From Acidimicrobiales bacterium (GTDB lineage Bacteria; Actinomycetota; Acidimicrobiia; Acidimicrobiales; SZUA-35): 64,000 bases of DNA. The translations under genes and the position numbers were made by a program. Below the pieces are notes generated by a model, which was not told the origin of the DNA, searched no databases, and saw only the letters and a program-made list of their open reading frames with translations. Of this stretch, positions 18,283-27,006 are shown piece by piece (position 1 is the stretch's first letter; the number at the start of each line of letters is the position of its first letter). Where the stretch lies: contig JANQPB010000008.1 of the NCBI GenBank assembly GCA_028285495.1, positions 1 to 64,000 on the forward strand, given 5' to 3'.

Positions 18283-19589
18283 CCGCCGCCGGCTTCGACA
18301 CGATCGTGATCGGCAACGGCCTGATCGGCAGCGCCGCCGCCCGCCATCTCGCCCAGTGGGGCCGGGCCGTCGTCGTGATCGGGCCGGGTGAGCCGCCCGA
18401 CCAGACGAGCCACACCGGGGTCTTCGCCTCCCACTACGACCAGGGTCGGTTGTGCGGCCGGTCGTCGGCCGACCCGGTCTGGGGGGCGATCAATCGCCTG
18501 GCGGTCGACGCCTACCCCGACCTGGAGGCCCGCTCGGGCATCGACTTCCATCGAGGCGTCGGCTGGCTCCGAGCCGCCCGCCTGAGCGATGCCGAGCGCG
18601 ACGCACTGCGCCGGTGGATCGGCCGGGCCGAGCGAGAACACGGCATCACCGTCACCCACCACGAGCCGGGCGACCGATCCTGGCGGGCTGCGGCGCCGAT
18701 GCTCGACTACCCGACCACCCACGACATCATCATCGAGCCGCCACCGGCCGGCTACCTCAACCCCCGGCAGCTGCTGGCGGCCCAGAACGCCATCGCCAGG
18801 GCCAACGGTGCCACCGTCGTCGACCGGCGGGTCGTCGACGTCCGCTCCGGCGCCGACGGCGTCACCGTCACGACCGACGACGGCACCAGCATCGAGGCGG
18901 ACCGGGTGCTCGTGACCTGCGGGGCGTTCACCAACGCCGACGGGCTGCTGCCCGAACCCATCCCGCTACGGGTCAAGACCGAGTCGACCATCTGGGCCGC
19001 CGTCGCCCCGAGCGAGGCCGAGCGGCTCCGGTCGATGCCGGTGACCAGCTTCGACATCGACCATCCCGACATCGACGACCTCTACGTGGCGCCGCCCATC
19101 CGCTACCCGGACGGCGTCGACCGGATCAAGCTCGGCGGCAACACGGCGAGCGAGACCTGGCCGACCGAGCTCGACGAGATCCGGGCCTGGTTCCGGGCCG
19201 GGACCAACCCGGAGCAGCGGGTGATGGAGGAGGCGTTGCGGACGATCCTGCCCGGTGTGGCGATCGACGAGGTGACGTCGCACCGCTGCATCGTGACCTA
19301 CACGCCGTCCGGCGTGCCCACGATCGACGCCGCCCCGGGCGACGAGCACGGCCGGACGTTCGTGGCCACCGGCGGGAACGGGGGCGGCGCCCAGGGCTCC
19401 GACACCCTCGGCCGGCTGGCCGCCGGTCTCCTGGCCGACGGCCGGTGGATCGACGGCGTCGATCGAGACCCGTTCCGGGCCATCAATCGGTGGGGCGACG
19501 GGCGGGCCGCCCGATCGAAGGCCCAGGCCCGGGCCGCTCGTGACCGGGCCGAGCCGTCGGATCCGGACGAGACCGGCGGCCCGGGCTGA
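18279..19589 (+). CDS. FAD-dependent amino acid/sarcosine oxidase-like protein (DAO family)
   Basis: 436 residues. The dinucleotide motif GNGLIG (12-17) follows VIVI at the N-terminus. HTGVFASHYDQGR corresponds to the flavin-attachment region of sarcosine-oxidase-like enzymes but lacks an obvious His-Cys pair. C-terminal GGNGGGAQGSDTLGRLAAG is the second flavin-contact loop. About 40 basic/acidic residues follow as a tail. It probably oxidises an N-methyl or free amino acid with release of H2O2. The 4-nt overlap with glutaminase suggests a shared amino-acid degradation role after Anbu proteolysis (inference). Confidence 0.8.
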   Translation: MTAAGFDTIVIGNGLIGSAAARHLAQWGRAVVVIGPGEPPDQTSHTGVFASHYDQGRLCGRSSADPVWGAINRLAVDAYPDLEARSGIDFHRGVGWLRAARLSDAERDALRRWIGRAEREHGITVTHHEPGDRSWRAAAPMLDYPTTHDIIIEPPPAGYLNPRQLLAAQNAIARANGATVVDRRVVDVRSGADGVTVTTDDGTSIEADRVLVTCGAFTNADGLLPEPIPLRVKTESTIWAAVAPSEAERLRSMPVTSFDIDHPDIDDLYVAPPIRYPDGVDRIKLGGNTASETWPTELDEIRAWFRAGTNPEQRVMEEALRTILPGVAIDEVTSHRCIVTYTPSGVPTIDAAPGDEHGRTFVATGGNGGGAQGSDTLGRLAAGLLADGRWIDGVDRDPFRAINRWGDGRAARSKAQARAARDRAEPSDPDETGGPG

Positions 19590-19656
19590 CCGGGGTCGCG
19601 AGCTGCGGCGGCGCTCCCCGAGAGGCCGAGCTCGCCCCGACTCCCGGGCTGGCGGC

Positions 19657-20409
19657 TCAGTGGTAGGTGCGACCACCGGTGACCAGGAGCGATTCGCCGG
19701 TCACGTACGATGCGCCGGGGCTGGCCAGGAACGAGACGGCGTGGGCGATCTCCTCCGGCTCACCGAGGCGACCGAGCGGGATCTGCGACAGCGTTCGCGC
19801 TCGATGCTCCTCGGGCAGCGACTCGGCCAGCGGGGTCCGGATGGCGCCGGGGCACACGGCGTTCACGGTCACCCCGTGGCGGCCGACCTCGTTGGCCAGG
19901 CTCCTGACGAAGCCGAGCAGCCCGGCCTTGGCCGCCGAGTAGTCGACCATCCCGAAGCCGGTGCGGAACGCCATCTCCGACGACGTGACGATGATGCGGC
20001 CGTAGCGGGCCTCGATCATGTCGTTGACGACCTGGCGGACGCAGTCGACGTTCTGGCCGAGGTTGAGGGCGGTCATCGTGTCCCACTGGCGATCGTCGGA
20101 GTTGGCGAACGTCCTCACCCGGTCGCCGGCGGTGCCGCCGGCGTTGCTGTGGAGCACGGTCACCGGCCCGAGCTCGGCCTTGACCCGGTCGAAGGCGGTG
20201 ACGATCGCCGACCGGTCGAGCAGGTCGACCGCGACCGGCAGGCACCGTCGACCGGTCGCCTCGACCAGGGCCGCCGTCTCCACCAGTCCGGCCTCGTCGA
20301 TGTCGAGCACGGCGACGTCGGCCCCGTCCTCGGCCAGCCTGACCGCACAGGCCCGACCGATCCCCGATGCGGCTCCGGTCACCACTGCGTGCATGCCGTC
20401 GAGACTCAT
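19657..20409 (-). CDS. Short-chain dehydrogenase/reductase
   Basis: A 250-residue classical SDR: TGAASGIGRACAVRLAEDG (cofactor loop), DIDEAG after strand 2 (NAD preference), SNAGG, and VTSSEMAFRTGFGMVDYSAAKAG split across the Ser and Tyr-xxx-Lys motifs. VTVNAVCPGAIRTPLAE and GESLLVTGGRTYH complete the fold. It ends 67 bp from the convergent FAD oxidase and begins 40 bp after an aldo/keto reductase that is transcribed the same way. Substrate unknown. Confidence 0.82.
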   Translation of the reverse strand: MSLDGMHAVVTGAASGIGRACAVRLAEDGADVAVLDIDEAGLVETAALVEATGRRCLPVAVDLLDRSAIVTAFDRVKAELGPVTVLHSNAGGTAGDRVRTFANSDDRQWDTMTALNLGQNVDCVRQVVNDMIEARYGRIIVTSSEMAFRTGFGMVDYSAAKAGLLGFVRSLANEVGRHGVTVNAVCPGAIRTPLAESLPEEHRARTLSQIPLGRLGEPEEIAHAVSFLASPGASYVTGESLLVTGGRTYH

Positions 20410-20449
20410 GGTCGCTCCTCGTCCGTTGTCCTCGTGTGCGATCCGTCGA

Positions 20450-21418
20450 TCAGAACAGGTTGGCCCGGGGGGTGTAGGGCGCCTCGAGGATGGCCAGTTC
20501 CTCGGACGTCAGCTCGACGTCGACGGCGGCAACCGCATCGGCGATGTGGCGCTGCTTGCCGACGCCGACGATCGGTGCCGCCACCGCCGGGTTGGCCAGC
20601 ACCCAGGCCAGGGCCACCTGCGCCATCGGCACGCCGCGAGCGGTGGCCACCTGGGCGACGGCCTCGACGATCGGCCGGTCCTGTGACTCCTCGAAGCGCC
20701 GGTCGATGAGGCCGTCGCTCTCGGTCCGGGTGGTCGTCGACCCCCAGGTCCGGGTCAGCAGGCCCCGCCCGAGCGGGCTCCACGGGATGGCCCCCACCCC
20801 CTGATCGAGGCACAGGGGAAGCATCTCGCGCTCCTCCTCCCGTTGCAGCAGGCTGTACTGGTTCTGCATCGAGATGAACTTCGTCCAGCCCCGCAGCTCG
20901 CTGGTGTGGAGCGCCTTGCTGAGCTGCCAGGCCCACATCGACGACGCACCGATGTAGCGGACCTTGCCCATCGTGACGGCGTCGTGCAGTGCGCTCAGCG
21001 TCTCCTCGATCGGCGTCCGGTCGTCCCAGCGGTGGATCTGGTAGAGGTCGATGTGGTCCGTTCCCAACCGGCGGAGGCTGTGGTCGAGCTCGGCCAGGAT
21101 CGCCTTGCGGGACAGGCCGCGGGCGTTCCGGCCCCGCCGCATCGGGAAGTACACCTTGGTGGCGATCACGACCTCGTCACGGTTGGCCATGTCGCCGAGC
21201 GCCCGACCGAGGATCTCCTCGCTCGACCCGATCGAGTACGCGTTGGCGGTGTCGAAGAAGTTGACGCCGGCCTCGAGCGCCTGCTCGATGAGGACGCGGC
21301 TCTCATCCTCGGGCAGGCTCCAGTCGTGGACGCCGGGCGTCGACTCCCCGAGGCTCATGCACCCCATGCAGACCCTCGACACCTCGAGTCCAGAGCGGCC
21401 GAGCTTGACGTACTTCAT
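20450..21418 (-). CDS. Aldo/keto reductase
   Basis: 322 residues, TIM-barrel AKR. The catalytic tetrad is visible: Asp and Tyr in NFFDTANAYSIGSSEEILGR, Lys in VVIATKVYFP, and His in LYQIHRWD. The NADP-binding C-terminal part reads PIVGVGKQRHIADAVAA. The ATG after GGAGAAG is chosen over an upstream start because the family begins MKYVKLGRSGLEVSRVCMG. It is cytosolic, NADPH-dependent, and reduces an aldehyde or ketone. It probably shares a transcript with the downstream SDR. Confidence 0.87.
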   Translation of the reverse strand: MKYVKLGRSGLEVSRVCMGCMSLGESTPGVHDWSLPEDESRVLIEQALEAGVNFFDTANAYSIGSSEEILGRALGDMANRDEVVIATKVYFPMRRGRNARGLSRKAILAELDHSLRRLGTDHIDLYQIHRWDDRTPIEETLSALHDAVTMGKVRYIGASSMWAWQLSKALHTSELRGWTKFISMQNQYSLLQREEEREMLPLCLDQGVGAIPWSPLGRGLLTRTWGSTTTRTESDGLIDRRFEESQDRPIVEAVAQVATARGVPMAQVALAWVLANPAVAAPIVGVGKQRHIADAVAAVDVELTSEELAILEAPYTPRANLF

Positions 21419-21635
21419 GGCGAGCGCTTCTCCCCGGTCGGCGACGCCGATCGGGCCGACCACGCCGCAACCGTAGCCTCGCCCCGCCTTGGGCTCGAAG
21501 GTGGCGCCGGCCGCAGCGGCCGAGGCGGGGCGGTCAGAACGCCGTGTACCCGGGCCGGAGGAGCGACGTCACGCCACGACGGGCCCGCACCAGCTCGTCG
21601 CGGATGCCGTGCGTCGACGTCGCCGCCGACGCCGT

Positions 21636-22214
21636 TCAGGCTCCTCGTGCGATCCGGACCGATTCCTCGAGGAACTCGGGGGCCATGGCCGCTCGGCTGG
21701 TCGGCCCAAGGTCCATGTAGGCCTGGATGAAGGCGCCGTCGAGGAGCGCGGTGATCTTCATGGCCCTGGTCACGGCCGCCTCCGGGGTCACACCGGGGTC
21801 GACCCGCTCGACCAGATCACCCATGGCGTCGTAGAAGGCGCGGTAGATGCCCGACCAGACGCGGCGCAGCCGTTGGTTCGGGAGGCTGAGCGCACCGATC
21901 GGGAGGTAGACGTTCTCCTCGGCCGTGCCCCACCGGTCGATCAGCTCCCCGATCGTCTGCCGGAAGTCGAGCTCGGGGTCGTCCGAGCGCCTGGCCCGCA
22001 GGGTGCGCAGGTCGACCGAGGCCTCGGCGCACAGGAGGGCTTCGAGCAGGTCGTCTCGGGTGGCGAAGTAGTACTGGAGGTTGCCGAGCTTCATCCCGCA
22101 GCGCTCGGCGATCGAGCGGAGGACGAACCCGTCGACGCCGCCGCCGACCAGTGCCTCGCGGGCGGCGGCCAGGATCTCCGCCTCTCGCTCGGTGCCCTTC
22201 GTCGACCGACCCAC
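21636..22214 (-). CDS. TetR-family transcriptional regulator
   Basis: 192 residues. The N-terminal helix-turn-helix reads EILAAAREALVGGGVDGFVL, then RSIAERCGMKLGNLQYYFAT (recognition helix), RDDLLEALL. The ligand-binding part is helical and ends DGAFIQAYMDLGP. It is divergent from a Rieske oxygenase gene with a 122-bp gap between starts, the usual arrangement for a TetR repressor controlling its neighbour. The inducer is unknown; an aromatic or polycyclic substrate of the oxygenase is a reasonable guess. Confidence 0.85.
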   Translation of the reverse strand: MGRSTKGTEREAEILAAAREALVGGGVDGFVLRSIAERCGMKLGNLQYYFATRDDLLEALLCAEASVDLRTLRARRSDDPELDFRQTIGELIDRWGTAEENVYLPIGALSLPNQRLRRVWSGIYRAFYDAMGDLVERVDPGVTPEAAVTRAMKITALLDGAFIQAYMDLGPTSRAAMAPEFLEESVRIARGA

Positions 22215-22251
22215 CTGCCGGACGGTAGCACGGCACGATCAAAGTTTGTCA

Positions 22252-22281
22252 TTGACCTAGAAAGGGCGCCGGACCTAGCGT
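22252..22281 (+). promoter_or_regulatory. Putative promoter of the Rieske oxygenase gene
   Basis: TTGACC, 18-bp spacer, TAGCGT, about 55 bp before the GTG start. The -10 box lies inside a short inverted repeat GGAC-7-GTCC (22271-22285), a possible site for the divergent TetR protein. Sequence match only. Confidence 0.35.
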
Positions 22282-22336
22282 GTCCTGGGGGACCGGGTGC
22301 CGCGAGCGCCCGGACGGTGAGCCGAGGAGGCAGGAC

Positions 22337-23566
22337 GTGGAGCACTCGACGCAGGTGGCGATCCTGAAGGAGCTGATGCAGCAGCTCGACGAGGGCAAGA
22401 ACATCGACGCCGGCGTGCAGGTGCGCATGCCGGTCACCAACTACGTGTGCCCCGAGGTCGCCGAGCAGGAGCGGACGCTCTTCTTCCGGAGCCATCCCCA
22501 GTTGATCGGCCTGTCGGCCGACCTCCCCGAGCCGGGCAGCTACCTGACGATCGACGACTTCGGCATCCCGATCCTGGCGACGAGGGACAAGGACGGGGCG
22601 TTCCATGCGTTCCTCAACGCCTGCCGGCATCGCTCGGTCAAGGTCGCCACCGAGCAGCGGGGCACCAAGAACGTCTTCACCTGCCCGTTCCACATGTGGA
22701 GCTACCGCAACACCGGTGACCTGATCAACGTGCCGGACGAGGACCACTTCGGCGAGGTCGACCGGGCCTGCCACGGTCTGCTCGAGCTGCCGGCCGTCGA
22801 GCGCGACGGCCTGCTGTGGGTCCACCCCGACGTCGCCGGCGAGCTCGACATCGACGAGCTCCTCGGCTCCGAGCTGGCGGCCGAGCTCGCCTCGTGGGAC
22901 GTCACCGGCCATCGTTACATGGGCCAGTACACCATCGACAAGGCACTCAACTGGAAGTTCGCCAACGACACCTTCGGCGAGACCTACCACTTCCAGAAGC
23001 TCCACAAGGACACGCTCGGCCGGCTCTACATCGGCAACAACCTCCACCTCCGCGAGTTCGGCCGCCACCACCGGTTCGTCACCGCCAACTTCAACATCCA
23101 CGGTCTGCGGGACAAGCCCGAGTCGGACTGGCAGGTCGACGACGCCACCTTCGTCCTCTACCACCTCTTCCCCAACATCCAGTTCCTCGTCGGCACCAAC
23201 ACGGCGACGCTCATCCGGATCTACCCGGACGAGACCGACCCCGGTCGATCGATCACCAGGATCAGCTTCTACTTCACCGATGCCGCCATCGCCGCGGCCG
23301 AGGCGGCCGCAGCCGCCGGCGACGGGATCACCGACGTCTACACCCGCGAGACCAACGAGCGGCCGTACGGCGTCGAAGCGTCGATGGAGGTCTTCTACAG
23401 CACGGTCGAGATGGAGGACTACGAGATGGGCGAGAGCCAGCAGCGGGCGGCCGAGACCGGGATGCTGAAGGAGATCGTCTTCGGCCGCAACGAGCCGGCG
23501 CTGCACCACTTCCATCGCAGCTACCGCGAGGCGCTCGGCCAACCGCCGTACGAGATCGTCGGCTGA
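22337..23566 (+). CDS. Rieske-type ring-hydroxylating oxygenase, alpha subunit
   Basis: 409 residues. The Rieske [2Fe-2S] ligands are C96-R-H98 and C116-P-F-H119 (ACRHRS and FTCPFHMWSY). The catalytic mononuclear iron site is in NDTFGETYHFQKLHKD (two His plus a later Asp). The GTG start is preceded by GAGGAGGCAGG, a strong ribosome site; an upstream ATG has no such site. Electrons come from a separate ferredoxin/reductase, not seen nearby. It should hydroxylate or demethylate an aromatic or steroid-like substrate. The divergent TetR gene is the likely regulator. Confidence 0.88.
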   Translation: MEHSTQVAILKELMQQLDEGKNIDAGVQVRMPVTNYVCPEVAEQERTLFFRSHPQLIGLSADLPEPGSYLTIDDFGIPILATRDKDGAFHAFLNACRHRSVKVATEQRGTKNVFTCPFHMWSYRNTGDLINVPDEDHFGEVDRACHGLLELPAVERDGLLWVHPDVAGELDIDELLGSELAAELASWDVTGHRYMGQYTIDKALNWKFANDTFGETYHFQKLHKDTLGRLYIGNNLHLREFGRHHRFVTANFNIHGLRDKPESDWQVDDATFVLYHLFPNIQFLVGTNTATLIRIYPDETDPGRSITRISFYFTDAAIAAAEAAAAAGDGITDVYTRETNERPYGVEASMEVFYSTVEMEDYEMGESQQRAAETGMLKEIVFGRNEPALHHFHRSYREALGQPPYEIVG

Positions 23567-23580
23567 GGGGAGGCGAGCGG

Positions 23581-24285
23581 CTACCAGGTCGACGACGGGC
23601 GTCGGCGCCGGGTCGGCCAGGTCCCGAGCTCCAGCACGCAACAGCTGACGGTCGCCGCCGCCGGGAGATGGTCGTCGGCAGCCAGACCGCGAGCCACGAC
23701 GGCCGCAGCCAGATCGGGGTCGAGCCAGCTGGCGACGGTCCGGAAGCCACGCGCCTCGTAGACCTCCGTCGGTTGGCCACCCATGAAGCCCATCACCGGT
23801 CTCGACGACGGCGAGGCCTTGGCCACCACCGCAGCGATCCCGGTGGCCGACGCCCACTCGAGCAGGTGGTCGAGCAGCCCGACCCCGATGCCGCGGCCGA
23901 GGTACCGGCTGTCGCGATCGTCGGTGTCGTCGACCTGGCCGACGTGGTAGCAGAACACGCTGATCGTGCCGGCCGGCAGCGTCGGGGCCCGGTCGCCGAA
24001 GTCCATCCAGTACCGGGGGTCCCAGATCGTGTTCGGACTGCGCTGTCCGGGCACGTACGACCGGAACTGCAGCTGGCCGACGTGGCGGTCACCGTCGAAC
24101 GCCAGGACCGCGGCGGAGCCGACGGTGTCGATCCGCTCGATCAGCTCGTCCGGCTCGCCCATGCAGCCGACCGGGACCATCGGAATGTCGGCGGCCTCCA
24201 TCATCCGATAGGTGATGGGCGACGGGCTGTCGGGTCGGTCGTCGCTCGCCGTTCGGTCCGGCGGGCGGTCGCCTCCGGCGCTCAC
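23581..24285 (-). CDS. GNAT-family N-acetyltransferase-like protein
   Basis: 234 residues. The central region YLGRGIGVGLLDHLLEWASA carries the R/Q-x-x-G-x-G/A acetyl-CoA loop (GRGIGVG), followed by IAAVVAKASPS and VYEARGFRTVASW, the typical last strand and helix of GNAT. The N-terminal GCMGEPDELIERIDTVG and FDGDRHVGQLQFRSYVPGQR precede it. The C-terminal about 45 residues are an extension with two Cys and an Arg-rich end. The GTG start overlaps the acyl-CoA dehydrogenase stop (GTGA). Substrate unknown. Confidence 0.7.
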   Translation of the reverse strand: MSAGGDRPPDRTASDDRPDSPSPITYRMMEAADIPMVPVGCMGEPDELIERIDTVGSAAVLAFDGDRHVGQLQFRSYVPGQRSPNTIWDPRYWMDFGDRAPTLPAGTISVFCYHVGQVDDTDDRDSRYLGRGIGVGLLDHLLEWASATGIAAVVAKASPSSRPVMGFMGGQPTEVYEARGFRTVASWLDPDLAAAVVARGLAADDHLPAAATVSCCVLELGTWPTRRRRPSSTW

Positions 24286-25409
24286 GGCCGGTTTCCGCTC
24301 GGTCGGGGCTCGCGGGGAAGCCCGAGGATGCGCTCGCCCATGACGTTGCGCAGGATCTGGGTGGTGCCGCCCATGATCGTGTAGGCGGGGGCGTAGACGA
24401 CGTTGCGGGCGACCCGACCCCACGTCATCGCGTCGGCCCCGGCGACCCGGCACACGAACGCCGCCACCCGCTGCTCGTGCTCGGTGCAGAACGTCTTCGT
24501 GATGGCCGAGTACTGCGCCAGCGGCGCCTGCCGCAGGACATTGCGCAACACCATGTGGCGGCCGATCTGATAGCCGGCCTCGAGCCGGGCGATCTCCTGG
24601 CGCACGAGCGGGTCGCCGGTGTCGGCCTCGGCGACCATGTCGCGGTACAGCCGCTGGTTGGACGCCAACCGGTCGATGCCACCCCGCTCGTGCTCGAGCT
24701 GGCGCATCGTCTGACCGAAGCTGTTGTTCAGCTCGCCGACCAGGTGGTCGACCGGGACGCGCACGTCGTCGAAGAAGACCTCGCAGAAGTGGGCATCGCC
24801 GGAGGCGTCGGTGATGCGCTCGACGGTGATGCCGGGCGACGCCATGTCGACGATCAGCTCGCTCATGCCCCGATGGGCCGGCTGCGTCCGGTCGGTGCGG
24901 CAGATCAGGTAGCACCAGTCCGCCTCGAAGGCGCCGCTCGTCCAGGTCTTCTGCCCGTTCACCACGAAGGTGTCGCCGTCGCGCACGGCGGTGGTGGCGA
25001 TGGCGGCGACGTCCGAGCCGGCGTCCGGCTCCGACATGCCGACGCACCACTGGACCTCGCCCCGCCGCATCGCCGGGAGCCAGCGCCGCTTCTGCTCCGG
25101 CGTTCCGTAGGTCAGCAGGACCGGGCCGATCTGGCGGTCGGGGAAGAACGAGCCGGCCATGGGGGCGCCGCCCAACAAGAGCTGCTCGGTCACCACGAAC
25201 CGTTCGATCTCGGGGCGGCCGTCGCCGCCGGCCTCGGTTGGCCAGGTCATCCCGATCCACCCTCGGGCGGCGAGGCGCCTGGTGAACTCTCGCGAGTAGC
25301 CGACCAGCCACCCGTCGTCGGTGGCGTACAGGTCTGCGGTCGACTCGTCGACGAACGCCCTGGCCTGCCGAGCCAGATCCCGCAACTCAGCGGGCCAGCC
25401 GTACTCCAC
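24282..25409 (-). CDS. Acyl-CoA dehydrogenase
   Basis: 375 residues. Family landmarks include WIGMTWPTEAGGDGRPEIER, CVGMSEPDAGSDVAAIATTA (flavin and substrate contact), FVVNGQKTWTSGAFEADWCY and the C-terminal YTIMGGTTQILRNVMGERIL. It oxidises an acyl-CoA at C2-C3 with FAD and passes electrons to ETF. The N-terminal part EYGWPAELRDLARQARAFVD is that of long or branched acyl/steroid side-chain ACADs. The GTG start lies 47 bp after the M20 amidohydrolase stop. It overlaps the GNAT gene by 4 nt. Confidence 0.9.
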   Translation of the reverse strand: MEYGWPAELRDLARQARAFVDESTADLYATDDGWLVGYSREFTRRLAARGWIGMTWPTEAGGDGRPEIERFVVTEQLLLGGAPMAGSFFPDRQIGPVLLTYGTPEQKRRWLPAMRRGEVQWCVGMSEPDAGSDVAAIATTAVRDGDTFVVNGQKTWTSGAFEADWCYLICRTDRTQPAHRGMSELIVDMASPGITVERITDASGDAHFCEVFFDDVRVPVDHLVGELNNSFGQTMRQLEHERGGIDRLASNQRLYRDMVAEADTGDPLVRQEIARLEAGYQIGRHMVLRNVLRQAPLAQYSAITKTFCTEHEQRVAAFVCRVAGADAMTWGRVARNVVYAPAYTIMGGTTQILRNVMGERILGLPREPRPSGNRP

Positions 25410-25456
25410 CGCTGGTCGACCTCCTCGTCCGCGTCACCGCCGCGACCGAGCCGGGT

Positions 25457-26662
25457 TCACCCGGCCATGGCCATCGCCGCGTAGAGCCCGACCCCGCTGT
25501 AGAAGGCCGACTCGTTGATCTTCATCAGGTTCGAGTGGTTCGACTCTGCGTCCTCGGGGGCTACGTCGTCCGGGCAGACGCCCATCATCACCATCGCCCC
25601 CGGCACCTCGTTGAGCACGTAGCTGAAGTCCTCGGCCGCGAACAGGGGTTGGGGCAGCGCCTGGAAGCGCTCGGGGCCGAGCAGTGCGGCGGCCACCTCG
25701 CCGGCAAGGGATGCCTGGTCGGCGTCGTTGCTGGTCACCGGGTAGCCGGAGATGACCTCGCTCGAGCACGTGCAACGATGGTTGGCTGCGGTGCCGGTCG
25801 CCACCCGGTGCAGGCCGTCGTGGATCGTCGACCTCACCCCCTCGTCGAAGGTCCGGATCGTCCCCTCGAGGAAGGCGGAGGCCGGGATGACGTTGTTGGT
25901 GGTGCCGGCCTCGAGGTGGGCGACGGTGAGGACGGCCGACTGGGTCGGGTCCAGGTCGCGGGTGATGATCGTCTGGAGGCTGGCGACCATCGCCGCCGCG
26001 GCCGGGATGGGGTCGACGGCATTGTGGGGAGCCGAGGCGTGGCCGCCCTTGCCGTGGACGGTGATCTCGAACCGATCGGCGCTGGCCAGCAGCGGACCAC
26101 CCTTGCTGCCGAAGTGCCCGTTGGCGTACGACGGGGTGACGTGGATGGCGAACGCCCGGTCGACACCGTCGAGGACGCCCTCCTCGATCATGTACGTCGC
26201 GCCGTGGTAGCCCTCCTCGCCCGGCTGGAACATGAACCGGACCCGCCCGGTGAACGAGTCGGTGTTCTCGCTGAGCAGGCGGGCCGCCGATGCCAGCATG
26301 GCCACGTGGGCGTCGTGACCGCAGGCGTGCATCACACCGTCGCGGGTCGAGGTGAAGTCGCTCTGGAAGTCCTCCTGGAGGGGCAGGGCGTCCATGTCGC
26401 CGCGGAGGAGGACGGTCGGGCCGGGCTTGCCGGTGTCGAGGTCGGCCACCACCGACGTGGTCGAGCGGCCGAGGGTGACGTCGAGGCCGAGCCCGGTGAG
26501 GTAGTCGACGATCTTGGCCTGGGTGTCGGGCAGCTGGAGCCCGATCTCGGGTTCGGCATGAATGGCCCGTCGTAGCTCGACGGTCTCGTCCTGGAGCGAC
26601 CGGGCCGCCTCGAGCAGGTCGGCCCCGATGGATGCCGGGATGTCAGCGCCGGAGTTGGTCAT
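25457..26662 (-). CDS. M20-family amidohydrolase (IAA-amino acid hydrolase/hippurate hydrolase type)
   Basis: 401 residues. Metal ligands lie in LLRGDMDALPLQED, HACGHDAHVAMLA, FQPGEEGYHGA and FAAEDFSYVL. The dimerisation domain lies between (EITVHGKGGHASAPHNAVDP). It removes an N-acyl group from an amino acid or related conjugate in the cytosol. The ATG is the family start; the longer open frame upstream is not protein-like. A candidate sigma-70-type promoter for the divergent gene lies in the 344-bp gap upstream. Confidence 0.9.
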   Translation of the reverse strand: MTNSGADIPASIGADLLEAARSLQDETVELRRAIHAEPEIGLQLPDTQAKIVDYLTGLGLDVTLGRSTTSVVADLDTGKPGPTVLLRGDMDALPLQEDFQSDFTSTRDGVMHACGHDAHVAMLASAARLLSENTDSFTGRVRFMFQPGEEGYHGATYMIEEGVLDGVDRAFAIHVTPSYANGHFGSKGGPLLASADRFEITVHGKGGHASAPHNAVDPIPAAAAMVASLQTIITRDLDPTQSAVLTVAHLEAGTTNNVIPASAFLEGTIRTFDEGVRSTIHDGLHRVATGTAANHRCTCSSEVISGYPVTSNDADQASLAGEVAAALLGPERFQALPQPLFAAEDFSYVLNEVPGAMVMMGVCPDDVAPEDAESNHSNLMKINESAFYSGVGLYAAMAMAG

Positions 26663-27006
26663 GCCACAGGGTCTCCGATCGACTGCCGGCTGCGCAATCC
26701 CGACGACGGCCGACGGCACGTTGGCGTCTCGGGCGGCGGCCGAACGTCGACCGCCTGCGATGTGGGCGAAGATCTGCCCCCGGCTCGGCACCATTCTCCG
26801 TTGACCAACGGCATCGAGAGGGAGATACTTCGACAAAAGGGGCTGACGGTTTCCGGCTGTGGTCGGGACCAGAGCGCTCACGGCGCCGGAAGGGGGTGCG
26901 CTCGTGGCGACCTGCTGGTCCCATCACGTCGCCACCAGGCAGAGTTCGGGAGCGCGCTCGTTCGTCGGTCCGACGGTCTTCGCCGTCACGGCACCAGGAG
27001 GGTGAG
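26663..27006. other. Divergent intergenic region between the amidohydrolase and the FSGRPNP genes
   Basis: Contains the candidate promoter at 26801-26829 and a short, AT-richer segment (ATACTTCGACAAAAGG) directly downstream. The remaining about 170 nt to the next start would be an unusually long leader for this genome; I see no riboswitch or hairpin I can name. Confidence 0.4.
26801..26829 (+). promoter_or_regulatory. Putative sigma-70-type promoter
   Basis: TTGACC, 17-bp spacer, GATACT. It is the best -35/-10 match noticed in the window and points to the FSGRPNP/cysteine-peptidase-like gene, leaving a leader of about 170 nt. Confidence 0.45.
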
